A DNA stretch of 64,000 nucleotides from Reticulascus tulasneorum (GCA_001557505.1 LSAX01000004.1:1054001-1118000), one strand, 5' to 3'; counted from the first letter of the stretch, positions 47,004-59,037 are shown. Made by a program: numbers and translations. The notes: generated by a model from the letters alone, not told the origin.

Positions 47004-48578
47004 TCAATATCTATACCCGCCAGGGAGCTGAACGTATACTAGGTTGGAACCCCCCGCCGGCAGATTATGATGAGAAGGTGGACTGTAATCAAGCCTGGGG
47101 CTATGAGCCGCGGAATGATAATGTTGTTGAGTAATAGGCTGGCCTGACGGCACCTGCTGGTTGTTGTAAGTCGCAGCGGGAAAGTGTTGAGGCTGCTGGA
47201 CCTGCTGGGGTTGCTCAAGCTGCTGAGGTTGCTGAAGCTGTCGAGGTTGCTGAGCTTCATAATAACCGGGATAGGTTGGAGGGAGCTGGCCAACATTCTG
47301 CAGCCAATGACACTGGCTCCATGGGTTGCCTCCAGTATGGTTTGAGATCGAAGGGGTCGAACCATATGCTGGTTGATGGCTAAATGTTGGTATGGCCCCC
47401 GCCTCTGTATAGCTACCATACCCATGGGCTAGAGCTCTGCCACCTCTAGCGACATGTTCTTGGTTGCCTCTACTATTGCTAGGCATGTTGATGGGAGTCG
47501 CCATGTTAATATTGTTGTTGTACGCTTGCGGTCGATGAGTCGTAGAATACTGTGGAGTCGATTTGACGGTGTGGGGACCTAGTGCGTTGTGGTAATTGAT
47601 AGATTGAGTGACCTGCGTTGTCTGAAACTCGTTGCCTGTTTTTGCTATTGGAATAATGGCAGCGCTGATCAATGGTCTTGCAATCTGCTGAGGAGCATTT
47701 GCCACTGACCGCTGGGTAGTTGATCGTTTGGATAGGGTCTGCTCAATCTTAATCATAGCCTTATCGTCGGATTTAGGAGCAGGCCGGGAGAATATTTCTG
47801 TAGTTAATTGGACAGTTGATTTGTTGCTGCTAATAGAGTTGTCTGTCCTGGTTGAAACAGCGGCTCCCGAGTTGCTACCAAACGTTGGCTGAGGCGACGG
47901 CACGATAGGCAACCGAAGAATGGGAATCAAGTTCCTTTTGTCGCAGTCTGCAATTGGTGCAGTAGAGACGCCAGTACCGTGGAACGTCGTTGATTGAATA
48001 CGCGAGGTTGCAGATGCTTGGGTGGAAACATTGGCGTCCAGGTCCGCGCCGTCTTCCTTGGTAGCCACAGGGTTAACTTGGGCAGAGGGTTGCCCATAAA
48101 GACAATCAGCAATGGCCGTCAAGCCTGGCTCGGCAACCGACATCTGGTCCCGGACTTCTAGAAACTGCTGTCTCTTTATGGCCAACTCCTCGTCTCGATT
48201 TCGGTTCTCATCGTTCCGCTGGACACTGCTCTGTCGCTTATTTGATGTCTCCTCCATTGGATCCAATGGCCATTTCCTCCCAGCAAACACCTGGGGCAGA
48301 GATTCCTCCATGATGAGATCGAAAAGCGGAGTTGTGTCAGCAGAGTACACAAAGTCCTCGGTATAGCACCGTGTCGAGTTATATCTGAGGTCTGGAATGA
48401 ATTTAGGTAGTCGCTCATCAGGGTTGGATGGCAGGGTCTGCCAATGCGAATCAGGCCTGGTAAAAGGAAAACGGAGGCCGCTCTCTGATCGAGACCTATT
48501 CTCCTCTTCAATCTTGCTTTTTTGTTCTTTCTGGTCAATTCTTGGATATTTCACAAATTCAAACAAGGCCCCATCCAT
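47004..48578 (-). CDS. Gln/Pro/Ser-rich protein of unknown function
   Basis: Open frame of 524 codons from the first ATG at 48578 to TGA at 47004; no intron needed. The N-terminal 170 residues are charged and moderately structured (MDGALFEFVKYPRIDQKEQK, EDFVYSADTTPLFDLIMEES, DEELAIKRQQFLEVRDQMS). The remainder is low-complexity Ser/Thr/Asn, turning into a Gln-Pro repeat (QQPRQLQQPQQLEQPQQVQQ, around residues 435-455) and a Tyr/Gly-rich end (LVYVQLPGGYRY). This layout is seen in nuclear regulators and RNA-binding scaffolds, but no domain is recognisable. A TAG acceptor immediately before the start region (near 48590) leaves open an unseen upstream exon. Confidence 0.6.
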   Translation of the reverse strand: MDGALFEFVKYPRIDQKEQKSKIEEENRSRSESGLRFPFTRPDSHWQTLPSNPDERLPKFIPDLRYNSTRCYTEDFVYSADTTPLFDLIMEESLPQVFAGRKWPLDPMEETSNKRQSSVQRNDENRNRDEELAIKRQQFLEVRDQMSVAEPGLTAIADCLYGQPSAQVNPVATKEDGADLDANVSTQASATSRIQSTTFHGTGVSTAPIADCDKRNLIPILRLPIVPSPQPTFGSNSGAAVSTRTDNSISSNKSTVQLTTEIFSRPAPKSDDKAMIKIEQTLSKRSTTQRSVANAPQQIARPLISAAIIPIAKTGNEFQTTQVTQSINYHNALGPHTVKSTPQYSTTHRPQAYNNNINMATPINMPSNSRGNQEHVARGGRALAHGYGSYTEAGAIPTFSHQPAYGSTPSISNHTGGNPWSQCHWLQNVGQLPPTYPGYYEAQQPRQLQQPQQLEQPQQVQQPQHFPAATYNNQQVPSGQPITQQHYHSAAHSPRLDYSPPSHHNLPAGGSNLVYVQLPGGYRY

Positions 48579-49890
48579 GTTATTCTCTACCAAGCGTCTC
48601 TACTCTGTGTCTGAGACGCTCGGTTGCCGATATTAAAGTCCCCCCAGATTTGAAGAAGAGCGCCAAAGCCCTGGACATGCGAGTCTTATAAGCGAACAAG
48701 AAGAACGAGAGCAGTTGAAAGACTTCGGAATGATGCAGAAAAAGCTGCCTGTACTTGGAAGTCAAAGACTGAAGAAGATCAGAGGCAATACAAGAGGCAA
48801 GCAGGCCGATCTAAAGAAGAAAACACGATTTGCAAATTCCAAAGGGAGGTTGATTTTGATGGCGATTAGGTCGAAGACGGAGAAAATTCATGAGATAATA
48901 ACAACAGTGCATCGATTCTGTTTCAAAGCAGTACAAATTTTATTTCTGCTCAAGAATCACGAGGGTACTGTTGTGGTGGGGGGCAAGATATAAGACAGCC
49001 CGGAAGCGCGTATCGGAGAAAGGCGTGATGTTTGTAACCAAGCTCACAAACGAATGGGGAGTTGGACAAGCACCTCTGCAAGTTTCCATTAATTAACCTA
49101 AAATTTAACAATATATTGCCACGTCCTTGCCGCTCCGCAGATTGGGAGGTTAACTTGTCTGCGGCAGACAAGGTCCATACATGCATCGATAGCATCTATC
49201 CAGCAGTTTGACCATTATTGTAAATTTAGCTCTTAGCTAGATGTGTTTGAATCTGCTGCTTTACAAATCCTGGTTCAAGATCAAACTTAAGAATCAGGAG
49301 CTTCTTCAAGGCATCAGGCATCATATCCTCTTCTGAGTATTCCCAGCGTAGTGTTCTGTATGGGTTGTCCGGCCCTTTCAACAAACGCAACCACAACCGC
49401 AGCCGCGGTGACAGTGTCAAAGTCGTTGGCAGGCACGGCATCATCCAGAAGCCTGCGTCAGTCATTGGTTCGGAAAATGCCGCCAGCCATGTACTGAGGC
49501 TTCTGGCGGCTGGCCGGGTGTCCCCTGAGAACGTCCAGGAGCTGCCTTCTTAGGTTCGCTACCTACTTGCAAGTTTTTTGGTTGCCTTCTGATTTTGCCT
49601 CGGTAGCGTTGCGACAAGTGGTCGGCTTTTAGTCTGTCTCAAGCCTCCTCTCTTACACCTGCCTCGCCTATATATCACAGGTGGCCGGTGAGACCGAAGG
49701 AGCAGCATCTGACTGGACCAAAGAGCCAGGAAATGATCATGTAGCAGACCCCTTGATGCGAATATGGCAATAAATGAAGATTTAGGGCCCAGGCCAGATC
49801 AGCGGAGGAGATTTTTAAAAAGTCTGACGACCTTGCCGAGTTGCGTTTTGTCTTCTACCCTCCACGAGAAGCTGGTGCGCGCCTCAGAGA
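48579..49890. other. Intergenic region with a possible small gene
   Basis: Purine-rich from 48650 to 48900. No gene is certain, but see the small frame at 49226-49465. The interval otherwise contains promoter sequence for the Gln-rich gene and the 3' side of the DUF3176 gene. Confidence 0.35.
49226..49465 (-). CDS. Possible small protein or last exon of an unknown gene
   Basis: A 79-codon frame from ATG 49465. Its second half (RTLRWEYSEEDMMPDALKKL, then LILKFDLEPGFVKQQIQTHL) has the composition of a real helical protein, whereas the first third is Leu/Arg/Trp-rich and doubtful. A CTGACGCAG acceptor-like sequence near 49455 suggests it could be a terminal exon. No family recognised and no upstream exon found. 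Confidence 0.25.
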   Translation of the reverse strand: MTDAGFWMMPCLPTTLTLSPRLRLWLRLLKGPDNPYRTLRWEYSEEDMMPDALKKLLILKFDLEPGFVKQQIQTHLAKS

Positions 49891-52340
49891 CTACCTGGCA
49901 GCAACCAACCCACCCGCGGTTGTGTCCAAAGTCATACCAAGCCGATGAGAACCTGGAAGCATGCCATACCGAACCCTGGCAAGAGTTTCAGCTTCAGTCT
50001 TGCTCATCTTCTCGGCAAGCTGGTCGCTGTCCTCGTTGCCCCCGCATGTGTCGAAAAGCGCTATAGGGCCACTGCCGGAGCGCCCAGGATAGAACGAGTT
50101 GGCGATCTCCAGCGGGCTCAGGCTTACTTTGCGACCCAAGGTCCACCAGCCCCAAAACAGTGGCAACATCGCTAGTGGGCCTAGAAGTGCAATCACCACA
50201 GCGAGGATCAGGCTCGGCAGGTCGGCGGCGTAGACGATCGTAGTCGTTGACGAGACGTAGGGTAGACTTTGCATCGAGCTATTGATGGGAATCAAAGTCA
50301 GTAGTGTTTTTGGGAAGAGAAGAGACAGAAAATCGGATATGTAATGAAACCCGTTCTGAGGTTAACGAACGACATCGAGCACTTCCTGCGAGAGCAGAGG
50401 AGAGTGTAACAATGAGGAAAACAGAAGAAAATACATACCCCGTCCCATTATCTGCGGCAGCCTGGACCGATGCCCGAAGCGCTAGTTCACGGTAGCTGTT
50501 GATAATATCGTCCATCGGATCCGTGAAGCAGACTTTGCAGTTAGGCATGTCATCCGGAACTTGCAGCAGCATACTTGCAAGTCCCGAGCCTCCAACGTCG
50601 GTACCAGGGTTAGTCTCCAAGTCCCAGCCTTTGATGAGCCTCGTGTACATTTCCGATGTGAAGAGACCTTTGCCCCACATAATCAGAGGGTAAGCTAGTG
50701 TCTCCTTGGATCTGCCTTCCGTTCCGTTTGTTATAGGAAAGGTAGTATTGGAGAGGATGCTAAGAAGTGAAATTGGGTCAGACGTACAGTCATGTTGAAG
50801 GAAAGATGGGCACCTCGAAATGTACTTACAGTGGATGCAGGACAGTGTCGTTCTTGTACGAGTCGGAGACCAATGTGACCTTCGAGCCGTCCAGTTTGGC
50901 GTCATAGGACACAGATGCAGGAAGAAGGTCACATACTTGCTGCTCCATATTACCAGAACAGTCTGGGCTGCTTTTCCTAACTACTATAACTTGGACTCCC
51001 ACGTTTGTAGTTTCCGATGCCCAGACAGAACTGTTGAATACATCCTTCCAGCCCTGTCTGTCACTGAAAGCGTCATCGTTGGGGTCCAAGCTGAAGGGCA
51101 AATTCGTTTTTGTACAGTTGACTTGAAATCCAAGGGCCTAGAAGGTTGAACATGAGAAGGGTTAGCCACTGAGAAAGCCTGTATAGTTGGTGCCAGCCCT
51201 CGAATCATCCATTGCTCCGAGATTGCTTGATCCTGAACAAAACTGACCGGTATTGACAACGTGCAGTTGCTGCACGTCGTTGAGCTCAGCTTGATATCTT
51301 CGCGTTTCTGATGCGCCAGGGCCGCTGCTATCATACCTGGCCTCCACATGACACTAAGACTCCAGGAGCCGCTTTCTGTAAGGATACCGCCAAAGCTGTC
51401 GCCAACAGTCGCTGCGACATTGACATTGAGAGTCCTATTGCTTGTCAGAAGACTGCGGGCTTCCACGTGAGTCGCCCTCTGCATCAGTGGGCCACGAAGT
51501 AAACCAGAGATGGTTACAAGGAGGCATGCTGCTCTTTGTTAGCGATCCCGGTCTAGGCTCACATACTCGAGTTGGCGGGTACCTATTGCGACAACTAATA
51601 CTTTGCCCTTGAATAAAGATTTCATAGCGGTTAGTGCGCTGTGGCCACTCTCCCAGTGCCAGTGCAACTCTGACAGCTTAGAGAGCCAGTGAGCTTCAGG
51701 AACCAAAACTTATGGGGATTGCTACATACGGTTGTTCCGACGAGAGCCCTCCGCCAGTAAGCGATAACGATTGCTTGGGGGAGAGCCACACCGACCAGTG
51801 CATTTGCAATGATTGACGTGTATGCGAGAAGAACAGGCGGTTGCCGATTGCCCGACCACTCCGCAATTGGCTGCCCATTGGAGAGAAGTACAATCGCCAC
51901 CGCTGCACAGGTACCTATTGTTTATATGTCAGAGGAGGAGTAGGGAGTGTAGGACGTCGGTTCTAGTGCTGACTGCAAATGCTTCCCAACCAAGCAGCGA
52001 GACCGATCCACGGAAGTCTCTTCCAGAACCCGGTTTCCCATTGGGGACCAGGCGCGTGCTCAATATAATCAAAAGGTTGGACATTAGCAGGATGGATTGC
52101 TCCTGGCTTTGCGGTGAGAGGTTCCGAAGAGTAGCCAGTGCTGGGACGCGATGCTGATAATGGCGATTGGCTGGAGTGGTGAGGATGTAACTGTTGCGAG
52201 TATGGCTGTTGCGGGAAAGACTGTTGCGGGAAAGACTGTTGCGGGTATGGCTGTTGTGAGTATCACTGCTGCTGTTGCTTCTCCTGCGCATATGGCACCT
52301 GAGTCGGACCCTGGCCGACCGGTACCTGGGCGTACGCCAT
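49891..52340 (-). CDS. DUF3176 fungal membrane protein, with in-frame TGA near the start
   Basis: Fungal multi-pass protein of unknown function. Exons 51974-52340, 51902-51730, 51583-51676, 51248-51528, 50830-51137, 50439-50759 and 49891-50278. Motifs: GPQWETGFWKRLPWIGLAAWLG, then membrane segments, LSELHWHWESGHSALTAMKSLFKGKVLVVAI, LLVTISGLLRGPLMQRA, an extracellular part rich in Cys and N-glycosylation sites (NRTLNVNVAA, CSNCTLSIPALGFQVNC), and the C-terminal segment GPLAMLPLFWGWWTLGRKVSLSPLEIANSF. The leader is Gln-Pro repeats. Codon 26 (52263-52265) is TGA in the same frame. A 75-nt in-frame intron (GTACCG to ACAACAG, 52251-52325) could remove it; otherwise it is a nonsense mutation or readthrough site. 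Length 618-643 aa. Confidence 0.8.
52186..52260 (-). repeat. 15-nt coding repeat (Pro-Gln-Gln-aromatic)
   Basis: On the reverse strand CCGCAACAG-type units of 15 nt repeat four to five times, encoding PQQSF and PQQPY pentapeptides in the N-terminal tail of the DUF3176 protein. Such units expand and contract easily; the in-frame TGA lies at their edge. Confidence 0.75.
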
Positions 52341-53349
52341 AATACCTTTTTCCGTCAAAGTGCTTGTTGGCCGTTCTGTGTTTCTGTCGTCGACGAAACG
52401 GAAGCTTTCTATGGCTGATTCCCTAGTTAAAACATGGATTGAAAAGAATTTAGTTACAGATCTCTTGCCAAGTGATATTTGATAATCACTGGCAGTCAGT
52501 GGTTAAACCACATCTTTACATTACTCTTCACATTACAAGAACATATCGGTTGCCTCTCCATATATGCGGCGGAAAGGGGCTGACTCTACGCTGCACCCTG
52601 AAAAGCTTAAACAAAGACCCCTGGGATAAACGGACTTGATTGTAAACGTCAATGCAGTCCCTCTGCAACCCTGGCCGTGATCTCCATTTCGATCCTTCAA
52701 TTTGGAGAGGACCAGCTCTTGCCGCTGTAGCCTTGCGATAAGGCAGAGAAGATTGGCCAGTTCGCGCGAAGCAATTCCGAGGGGAATCAGCCCCCAGCAC
52801 CTTACCGCATTAGGCGCACGTCGCCCTAGGTACGGCTTGACGTTGTGCTTTGGGCAAGGCGCAAAGTGCAAGGCAGGACAGACGGACGGACGAACGTCCT
52901 ATTATAGTTATCTTCCTACTTGGAAAAGAAAATCGTACGGTTCACACGCCACCATCCCCTGCTTGATTGGGAGCGTTCCGCCCAGAGTGCCTCACCCGTT
53001 TGCGGCGTGTGCGTGGCGGTGTTGATGACAACTGGATGAGATGAATGGATTAATGATAACAAAAACAGATTCAATGGTCAAGGAACTTGAGGATATGAAA
53101 ATCGAGTTGATGGTCTCTATATACATGTATGTCGGTAGTCCAAGTGCTTATGCGCTGTTCATCCCAGCTCGCTTCACGGCACGAAATGCGACTACTCCAG
53201 AACTACACAATTCAGACGCCCTACTAATTCCCTACTTTATTTATGGATCAAGTCATTGTTGCATGATAGATTCGCTAAAGACTTGGAGCTCTGTACTTTG
53301 ATACTTCTAGGGAACGTTTGCTGTGGAACCTCTGGCCGAGCTTGATTCT
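52341..53349. other. Intergenic region, 1 kb
   Basis: No supported gene. Two overlapping reverse frames around 52528-52871 lack motifs. It contains the DUF3176 promoter and the 3' side of the coiled-coil gene. Confidence 0.35.
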
Positions 53350-54638
53350 TCACCACTCAAGGTCCCCCATATGTGTACTGTTCCTCTCCTCCATACCCTG
53401 CAAGTTCTCAATCATGTTGACCACTGGCGAGGACTCTGGAGTTAGGAACCCCCTCTCGCCTAGCGTCCTCAACATCCCCGACAATGCTTGTAAAGCAGTG
53501 AATCGCAGCGCATTCCAGAATTCGGCGCTCACATTGTAATGCAAGTAATCCAGCGCCCTTAAGACGTCCCGGACATCCGTGGTGACGAGATTGTATTTGT
53601 CGGTCAGGACTCTGGCCTCGTCCCTCAGCCCTGAGGATTGCTTAGATGCTTCTGTGGCATCCTTGCTGGCTGCCTTGAGCTTGGTAAGAGCTTCATCCAA
53701 CTTGTCCGAAGATAATTCCAGGCTGAGCTTCTCGTTGGACTTTGCCTGCGTTTCCTCTTGGAGCTTGGTCACCATAACTTGGCAACTTGCCGCAAGGTTC
53801 TTGTTCTCTCTGCCCTGTTCATAAGCAAATGATAACTTATGCGGTAGAATGCGGATACGCACTGTTCTAGTGACAAAGAAACCGGGATGGTGATGAGATT
53901 GACCCCCGGGATCCAGAATGTGGACCAAAAAAGCTTTGGCAAAGCGTAAGCACCGACTTATTGATCGGCGGAACATGACTTACTATATTGTTGCCTTCAG
54001 CACTGTCCGTATGCTGTCTGGCTTTTGCAGCCATCTCGGCGGATAGCTGTATATTATCTTTGATCTCTTGCCGAGCTTGGGTGATTCTTCTATTTGTTGT
54101 TTCTAAGGAAGTCTGAATTCGCGAGTGTGAAGTCAATACCGATTGCATGACCGAGGAGCACTGCTCTATGTGCACCGCAGCCTTAGATGCAAGGTCAGCC
54201 GCATCCACCTTCTTCATGCTAGCCTCTTTCTGCGAGTCCTGCATACTGCTCTGAACGGTGTGGATGCTTGCCATGACAGAATGGACTGTGCTTAGCGTCA
54301 ATGGCTGCCACCCTCTCGGTAGCAGACGTCCCACGAATGACAGTTTTAGGGGCTGATGAGATGTCGTGTTAGTGAGAGTCTACATAATGAGATCTGTTTC
54401 TACTCACGGGCGGCTTTTCGAGAAGCAACACATTGACAATGGTGGGCAGATCCTGGATCGTCTGGTTCAGGCTAACCAAGTTCGACTCAAACTGGCGTTC
54501 AAGGCTGTCCCGGCCATCTGCAAGCTCGGTCATCTCTTTCAAAAGTTCCGCATTTTGAAGGGACAGCTGGGAAACTCTCCCCAGGACTTCAGCTTGAGAT
54601 TCCATCAGAGTAGATGATAGAGTCATTGCGGCCAACAT
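53350..54638 (-). CDS. Coiled-coil protein of unknown function, divergent partner A
   Basis: Three exons, 54408-54638, 53984-54352 and 53350-53814, all phase 0; 354 aa. Almost wholly helical with long heptad stretches: LGRVSQLSLQNAELLKEMTELADGRDSLERQF, SKAAVHIEQCSSVMQSVLTSHSRIQTSLETTNRRITQARQEI, and KLSLELSSDKLDEALTKLKAASKDATEASKQ. No signal peptide. Residues about 60-75 (IQDLPTIVNVLLLEKPP) are the most hydrophobic. It is transcribed away from a second long helical gene with 470 bp between. The intron joining exons 2 and 3 (166 nt) was chosen by phase; an AG at 53865 would break the frame. No family recognised. Confidence 0.6.
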
Positions 54639-55108
54639 TCCAGGAGAGAAAATAGGCTTCCGGATGCCTCTTATGATCGTCTACCTTTGCGGGGAGTAAT
54701 TTTCTTTGTACCGCATTGCCTGCCACGTAGGATTGCTTACAAAGGGCAATTCTACCTTGGCGTCCAATGAATCCACGGTGGAGGCATGCCGGCGATAGTT
54801 TGGCGAAAGGTCGAGGAGATAAGTCCAGCGCCACGGGCAAAACATTGTGCTTTAGTCCAATTGAATCACATAGCGTGGCTGCGGCGTCGCCAGCCGTCGT
54901 CTTTAAGCAGCTGTGCAATCCGCGCCGCCTGGAGCCTGCCTAGAGCCTGCTTCCAGACGATGGGCTGGTCAATGTCCGAGCTGAGGCATATCTGGCGAAC
55001 CTGATAAATCCTATATTATAAAATAAACAAGATTTCAATTTGACTCGTTAAGTAGACGAGCCACTTTCATGCCATTTCATTTTCTCAAGTTCAGAGCTTC
55101 GTGTTAAG
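54639..55108. promoter_or_regulatory. Shared upstream region of the two coiled-coil genes
   Basis: 470 bp between divergent start codons. A reverse frame through 54589-54918 extends the first gene upstream in another frame without an ATG. Shared control of the pair is likely but not shown. Confidence 0.4.
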
Positions 55109-57599
55109 ATGGCCAAAGTTATTAAGCGCGACGACCCAGCCGTTGTTCGGCATGAGGCTACGGGACGTCTGCAGCAGGATCTCAAGTTGAGCCTGGGCCA
55201 GAGCCAGAGCCTTCCCGATATGCTTATGACGGCACCGCTGGCGATCAACCTTCTCGGACAGATCAAGTTGCTGGCTTTCTCAGACCACGCACTGCGCATC
55301 CGCCTAGAAGAACCCAGAGGTGGGTTCAAGTATCTTCAGTAAGTTCGTGCCTTGGATTCAACATTCACGATGTTTAATCAGTCTGCATTGCTGAATTTTG
55401 ACCAGGCGAACGAGTCTCTCGAGCGCAATGATTCAAATTGTGGACCAGGCCTCAAACGCATTCGACTGCGCGGAGAAGAATCTGCGCGCCATCAGAATGC
55501 AGACGAATGTCATGTTCGGGAGGACTGGTCATGTAAGTGACAGGTGTAGCGACTTTTCCTCTCTTTTTTAAATTTTTAAATTTTTTTTAACTGCCATGAC
55601 TGACTTTACTTTTATAGGTCCAAACAATCCTCATGTGTCTCCAAGATCCACGAATGGCCAAGAAAGACCTTCTCAGCTCTATGACTATTTTCCAGGCGGA
55701 CATGGAGAAGTGCGCAGTGAGGGCAAACGAGACAGAGGCGCAATTCGAAGCTCTTGTGAAATGCGCTGGCGAAGTAAACTTGGCTATGGCAGACGAGATG
55801 AGTAGGTACTCCTCTGCCGTCATGGGCCGTCTAGGCACTTACTGGCATCGTTACAGCTACCACTGCTGAGCAAGAGGATCACATAAAACGCGAGGCAATG
55901 AAAGCCCAGGCAGCAAAAGAGATCCGTAATAACGCTCTTGATGTCCTAAAAGCTCGAGCGAATGATGCGCAATCCGAGTTCAAAGAGGCCAAAACCCAGT
56001 ACCAAGAGACTGCTGCCAAAGGGGGTCAGTACTGCAATATTTCCCTAGTGCCCAAAGTACCAGCTTCTCGTGTAGCCTCCATTCCTTGATCGTTCGAATA
56101 CTGAAACAGATTTCACAGAGCTTTCGGCCTTGGCTACCGCAGCTGCCATTGGATTTGGAAGCAGCATGACTGGTCTCCTCAACGCGACTATCAGTGTCTT
56201 CAGGGAGGCGCCAAAGGTCGCCATTGAGACAGTGAAGTCAGTGGGCCGGATTGGGACGATTGAAATCAATCACTCGGAAGGATCGACCGCAACGGGCGGC
56301 CCGACTGTGAGCGCGAATGGACTAAACGTAGATCCCAACCATAGCCTAGCTAGTCTAGGCGTTGATCCGGCTCTTCTCGCGGCTGAACAAATAGAGATCC
56401 AGTTGCTCAACCTCAACGAGCTATTGAGCGTGGACCTGCCGACCATAGTTGAAGAGGGTGGATTCGAGATTTCGGCATGTACTCGAAGGCTCGAGGCCCT
56501 GAAGAAAGGCCTGGGTGCTTTCCAAAGCAAGCACACGCTGAACGCTCGCGCTATCTTGGATGAAGCACTCGAGGTTACAGCAGCGATCATTGCACCAGAC
56601 CACAAGGAGAATCTGAAGAAGAGCAATTCCGGAGAATGGGAGAAAAGAATTAGTCGCTGGAGGAAATCTATGAAGACTCTTTTGAACAGAGCGACAAAAC
56701 TCCGGTCTTTCGCGGCGTCCCAGCCTGGTCAAGGCTTCGGGGGCTCCTTGGACCAGTCAACCCAAAACGTATCATCAGACGATTCAACTTACTCCAAAGT
56801 TCTTCATCAACGTCATCAGAAGCTTCTCATCACACGCAGCGCCATGAATGACGCCAGAAGTAATTTTGAAAAGACGGCCGACATGCAACTCCAGGCACAG
56901 GCCCAGGTTCTCGAGATTGCGCGGACGATGAACGAGCTTGAGCACAAGAAAGCCACACTGGAGGACACCAAAAAGATCCTCCGCAAGTCTATCGACGTTA
57001 TGGTGGCTATGCAGGACCAGGTGCGGCAGCTAACGGGGTTTTTCAACGCGCTGGCCAGCATTATCTCCATTGTCTGCAAGGGCCACGCTGAGCAGTACCT
57101 CCGGACCATCGACGCGGGCATCACTAGGCAGGGAGACCAGTTCACCATCGCCTATAGCGAGCAGCAGCTACGAATCATTCGGGAGACGGTCATCACGCTG
57201 CGCGGCCACTTTGGCTTCGTAGTGCACTCAGCCGACATGTACCAGGAGATCGCAACGGCCCATATCAACCCCTGCATCCGCATGGCGGCCAATTTACCTC
57301 TTAGCGCCAGCCCTGCCGAGCAGGAAAAGGCTAAGAGGGTACTCAAGGAGGCAACAGACAAGAGCTCTGAAGCTATCAAAAAGCTCTCTCAGCGGGAGTT
57401 GGATGCCTACCACAAGGAATTGGAGAAGCGAGTGCTGGAGATCGAGGGCGAGCTGAGCGCCCTCGGCCTCCCGGCTCCGGAAGAAGACGAAGATAATCTT
57501 CAGTCAATCGAGGACGGGGTCAAAGAGTCTAGCGAGGAGATTACAGAAGATCTTGAAGATATTGGAGGTATGTTTGAAGAAATCACAGACGATCTTTAG
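55109..57599 (+). CDS. Long helical protein with central hydrophobic segment, divergent partner B
   Basis: Five exons, 55109-55338, 55406-55532, 55618-55801, 55857-56024 and 56119-57599; 729 aa, every phase consistent. The chain is helix-rich and charged. Residues about 237-264 (ELSALATAAAIGFGSSMTGL and on) form the only long Gly/Ala-rich hydrophobic stretch, flanked by coiled coils (EDHIKREAMKAQAAKEIRNN; ELEHKKATLEDTKKILRKSI). A further segment, GFFNALASIISIVCKG, is also hydrophobic. The last 45 residues are very acidic (SIEDGVKESSEEITEDLEDI). The layout resembles membrane-remodelling or alpha-helical pore-forming folds (ClyA/XaxA-like class), but no sequence motif proves this. Function unknown. 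Confidence 0.7.
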
Positions 57600-59037
57600 T
57601 GGGGAAGCCGATGTCCCTTCAAGCAGTTTTTATATTAGCTGGTGATCTTAATATCTCTTTGGGAAAGGTATCAGCTCACGTGGTCTATAAGAAAGAAACT
57701 GTATTTCATGCTCCTCGATCTTTGACTTCACGACTTGCAAATGACATTGGTATTGTCGGCTGGTTACACGCCAATTGTTAAGGCACTCATTCCAACTGGA
57801 TATGTACCTTTCGTCTACTAACGTATTCGCGAAGTCTCTTGCTGTTTAAGCTCACTCAATTGCAGCTAAATCTTTCACGCTTCAAGAGGCACACCGGCTT
57901 GCTGCCAGTGCTGTAGGGTATACCACTGGTATTTGCTCTTAGTTCCATCTTCGCTGACCCGAACCAAGTGGGGAAACATCACCTGCAACTCTCTAGTGCC
58001 CTCCACAGTCCACAAATATAAGGGCTACCGGTTGAGAACATGCCGTCATCCTGCATGTCCATATCGCACCACTTATCCTTTGACAACTACAGGAGTTACA
58101 CAGACTCTTGCGCACGCCAGCTTTCTAATCACGTCCCTCTTCTGCGAACATCATAGAAGCAGCAGCGTTGAGTGATGATGAGGGGACTGTTTTCTAGGTC
58201 AGCTTTCCTTCATCTAGACCGGCCTTGCGATGACGAGATGCGCGTAGGCCAGATGAGGCGGCGTCAAGGGAGACTGGGTAACAACGCATGTGATAGAGGC
58301 GCCACAGGGACTGTTTCCTGGGAAGGGATAGGGCTGCTGGCGGGAAAGCTAGGCATTAAGTCGTCAATGGCGGGAGAAGAGACAAGCAGCCGGCGTGGTG
58401 ATAGGGTGCAAATAGTATTGGGCACATGGAGGATCTCGAAGTCGTTGTAGGCCAGCTTGGTCCAAGTCCCATTTGAGCCAGACTAGGCTAGACCAGAGAT
58501 ATCCCGCAAGAGGATTGAACTAATAAAGCACGAAAACTGAAATTGCTTATGTAAAAAGTCCCGTTTAGGTAAAAAGTCGCTGGCCAAGCAGCTGGCATGT
58601 GACTTATGATGCCACTGGAGTGGATGCCTCTGACTCATCCTTGAATTGGCGCATATCCACATACGATTCTTTGGCGGCGGGTTAGTAATACAGCTCTAGT
58701 TCATGGAGAAAAGAGGTTAGCGGGAACGGGTTCCAGGATCAACATGCTCAGCTATCCCTACTCTCCATCACTCCACAACGAGCAGTCGGGTCTAGATCAT
58801 CTATCCACAATATCTCTAAAATTTTCAGACGGGGAAAAGGGGTATCGTCTAACTATGCCGAAGTCGCCAGATGGCTGCATCCAGGGTTGTAACCGTACTA
58901 TCAAGTTCTTGTATATAAAAAGGATGGATCCCGACGTTTGGTAATCATTCCATCCGCTGATAACAATGGTTTTACCTCATCATCAGCTCTTTTGAATCGC
59001 TTTGGGCACAATCTCTGCCACCCATAGCACAGAAGCC
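57600..59037. other. Intergenic region, 1.4 kb
   Basis: No supported gene. A 15-nt near-repeat (GTAAAAAGTCCCGTT / GTAAAAAGTCGCTGG) occurs at 58551-58585. TATATAAAA at 58911-58919, about 120 bp upstream of the sugar transporter ATG, is a candidate TATA element. Confidence 0.4.

Noticed and set aside
48715..48993. Lys-rich forward frame
   Set aside because: Purine-rich DNA makes such frames by chance; it has no ATG start and lies in the upstream region of the Gln-rich gene.
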